6,618 bases of DNA. Source: Candidatus Sumerlaeota bacterium (GTDB taxonomy: Bacteria; Sumerlaeota; Sumerlaeia; UBA8349). This document shows, one piece after another, positions 5,816 to 6,618 of this stretch. The notes below the pieces were generated by a model, which saw only the letters and a program-made list of their open reading frames with translations, searched no databases and was not told the origin of the DNA. A program made the translations under genes and the position numbers. Numbering within the stretch: the stretch's first letter is position 1; each line of letters begins with the position of its first letter. The stretch covers positions 6,370 through 12,987 of the forward strand of contig DNPO01000316.1 of NCBI GenBank assembly GCA_003501375.1. The letters are read 5' to 3'.

Positions 5816-6618
5816 ATGGGTATGTTCTGTTATCAATGCGAGCAAACTGCAAAGGGAACTGGTTGCACCGTTCGTGGCGTCTGCGGAAAAGAACCGGAAG
5901 TTTCTGGATTGATGGACTTACTGTTGGAAGCGACTAAAGGAATTGCGAAGTACGCGCACCGCGCTGGACTGTTGGGCAAACGCTGCAATGAGGTAGACGT
6001 CTTTGTTATTCAAGCGCTCTTTGCTACGGTCACAAACGTTGACTTTGACTCCGCTCGTTTGCGCGATTTGATTGCAGAAGCCGCCGCTGTCAAAATGAAC
6101 GCGCGCAACCTATACGAATCCGTCGCTGGTGCAGCGGCTCAGACACTTTCCGGCCCCACCAAATGGGAAGTTTCCTCCGCTACCGATCCAGAAGAATTCG
6201 GCGTTCTCAATCGCCGCGCAAAATTGGGCGAAGACCTTTCCGGCTTGCAAGAACTCGTCCTGTACGGTCTCAAGGGTGCCGCCGCGTATGCCGACCATGC
6301 ACGTGTGCTGGGCAAAGAATCCGATGAGGTATACGCCCTCTTTATGGAGGCGCTGGATTACCTCTCGCAAGAATCGCCCGACCTCAATACCCTGCTCGGC
6401 TGGGCGCTCAAGACGGGCGAGTTAAACCTCAAGGTAATGGAACTGCTCGATGCGGGCAACACCCAGACCTACGGTCATCCCGTGCCCACCCCCGTGCGTA
6501 TCACCCCGATCAGGGGCAAGTGCATCCTGGTTTCCGGGCACGACCTGAAAGACCTTTACAACCTGCTGAAGCAAACCGAAAACACCGGCATCAATGTCTA
6601 CACCCACGGCGAAATGCT
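5816..6618 (+). CDS. hcp: Hydroxylamine reductase / hybrid cluster protein (5' part, truncated by window edge)
   Basis: The frame is open from the ATG at 5816 to the right edge, giving 267 residues, about half of the usual length of roughly 550. The N-terminal FCYQCEQT block gives Cys5-X2-Cys8-X8-Cys17-X5-Cys23, the spacing of anaerobe-type (class I) Hcp that binds a [4Fe-4S] cluster. Facultative bacteria such as E. coli have a longer spacing. His242 (VSGHDL) and Glu266 (THGEM) correspond by context to the first ligands of the hybrid Fe-S-O cluster; the remaining cysteine ligands lie beyond the edge. The protein is cytoplasmic and in other species reduces hydroxylamine and, probably physiologically, nitric oxide. 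Its neighbours are an Rrf2-type regulator and a ferredoxin-like protein, which fits a nitrosative stress role. No reductase like E. coli Hcr is visible, so the upstream ferredoxin-like protein is the natural donor candidate. Confidence 0.97.
   Translation, partial: MGMFCYQCEQTAKGTGCTVRGVCGKEPEVSGLMDLLLEATKGIAKYAHRAGLLGKRCNEVDVFVIQALFATVTNVDFDSARLRDLIAEAAAVKMNARNLYESVAGAAAQTLSGPTKWEVSSATDPEEFGVLNRRAKLGEDLSGLQELVLYGLKGAAAYADHARVLGKESDEVYALFMEALDYLSQESPDLNTLLGWALKTGELNLKVMELLDAGNTQTYGHPVPTPVRITPIRGKCILVSGHDLKDLYNLLKQTENTGINVYTHGEM

Noticed and set aside
1..6618. CRISPR arrays, tRNA or rRNA genes, insertion sequences
   Set aside because: I saw no regularly spaced repeats, cloverleaf arms with a CCA-type end, rRNA-like sequence, transposase motifs or terminal inverted repeats with target duplications.

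Overview
The window looks like a chromosomal segment from an anaerobic bacterium. Two things suggest this: a hybrid cluster protein (Hcp) with the anaerobe-type N-terminal cysteine spacing, and a partner protein rich in iron-sulfur ligands. Base composition is moderate and AGGAGG-like ribosome binding sites are clear. The secreted papain-like protease with a lectin-like domain and Ig-like repeats is a type found in several anaerobic phyla (PVC-group bacteria, Synergistetes, Deltaproteobacteria, some archaea), so I cannot name the phylum from sequence alone.

Layout. (1) Bases 1-90 are the tail of an unidentified plus-strand gene. A 44-base perfect palindrome with A and T flanks (119-162) follows and can terminate transcription from both sides. 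(2) Bases 198-3095, minus strand, encode a 965-residue exported C1A cysteine protease. In order it has a twin-arginine-type signal peptide, short propeptide, papain catalytic domain, lectin-like domain, three tandem Ig-like repeats, a low-complexity linker and a CARDB-like end. A run of ten C (coding strand) lies just before the catalytic domain. (3) A divergent intergenic region (3096-3311) carries a good promoter for the protease and a weaker one for the next gene. (4) Bases 3312-4400 encode a fold-type I PLP-dependent aminotransferase, closed by a strong intrinsic terminator (4424-4466).

(5) Bases 4478-6618 form a probable nitrosative/redox stress module: an Rrf2-family regulator with three cysteines, an iron-sulfur protein overlapping it by four bases, and hcp, which runs off the right edge. 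The regulator promoter has an extended -10 embedded in a perfect 22-base palindrome, the obvious candidate operator for autoregulation. hcp has a separate candidate promoter 106 bases or less upstream, whose -35 region carries a partial match to the operator core.

The working model is inference. The Rrf2 protein senses NO or redox state through a cysteine-bound Fe-S cluster, the ferredoxin-like protein supplies electrons, and Hcp reduces NO or hydroxylamine. The least characterised pieces are the ferredoxin-like protein, with one cluster-ligand cysteine missing and an unassigned cysteine-rich C-terminal domain, and the possible phase-variable switch in the protease.
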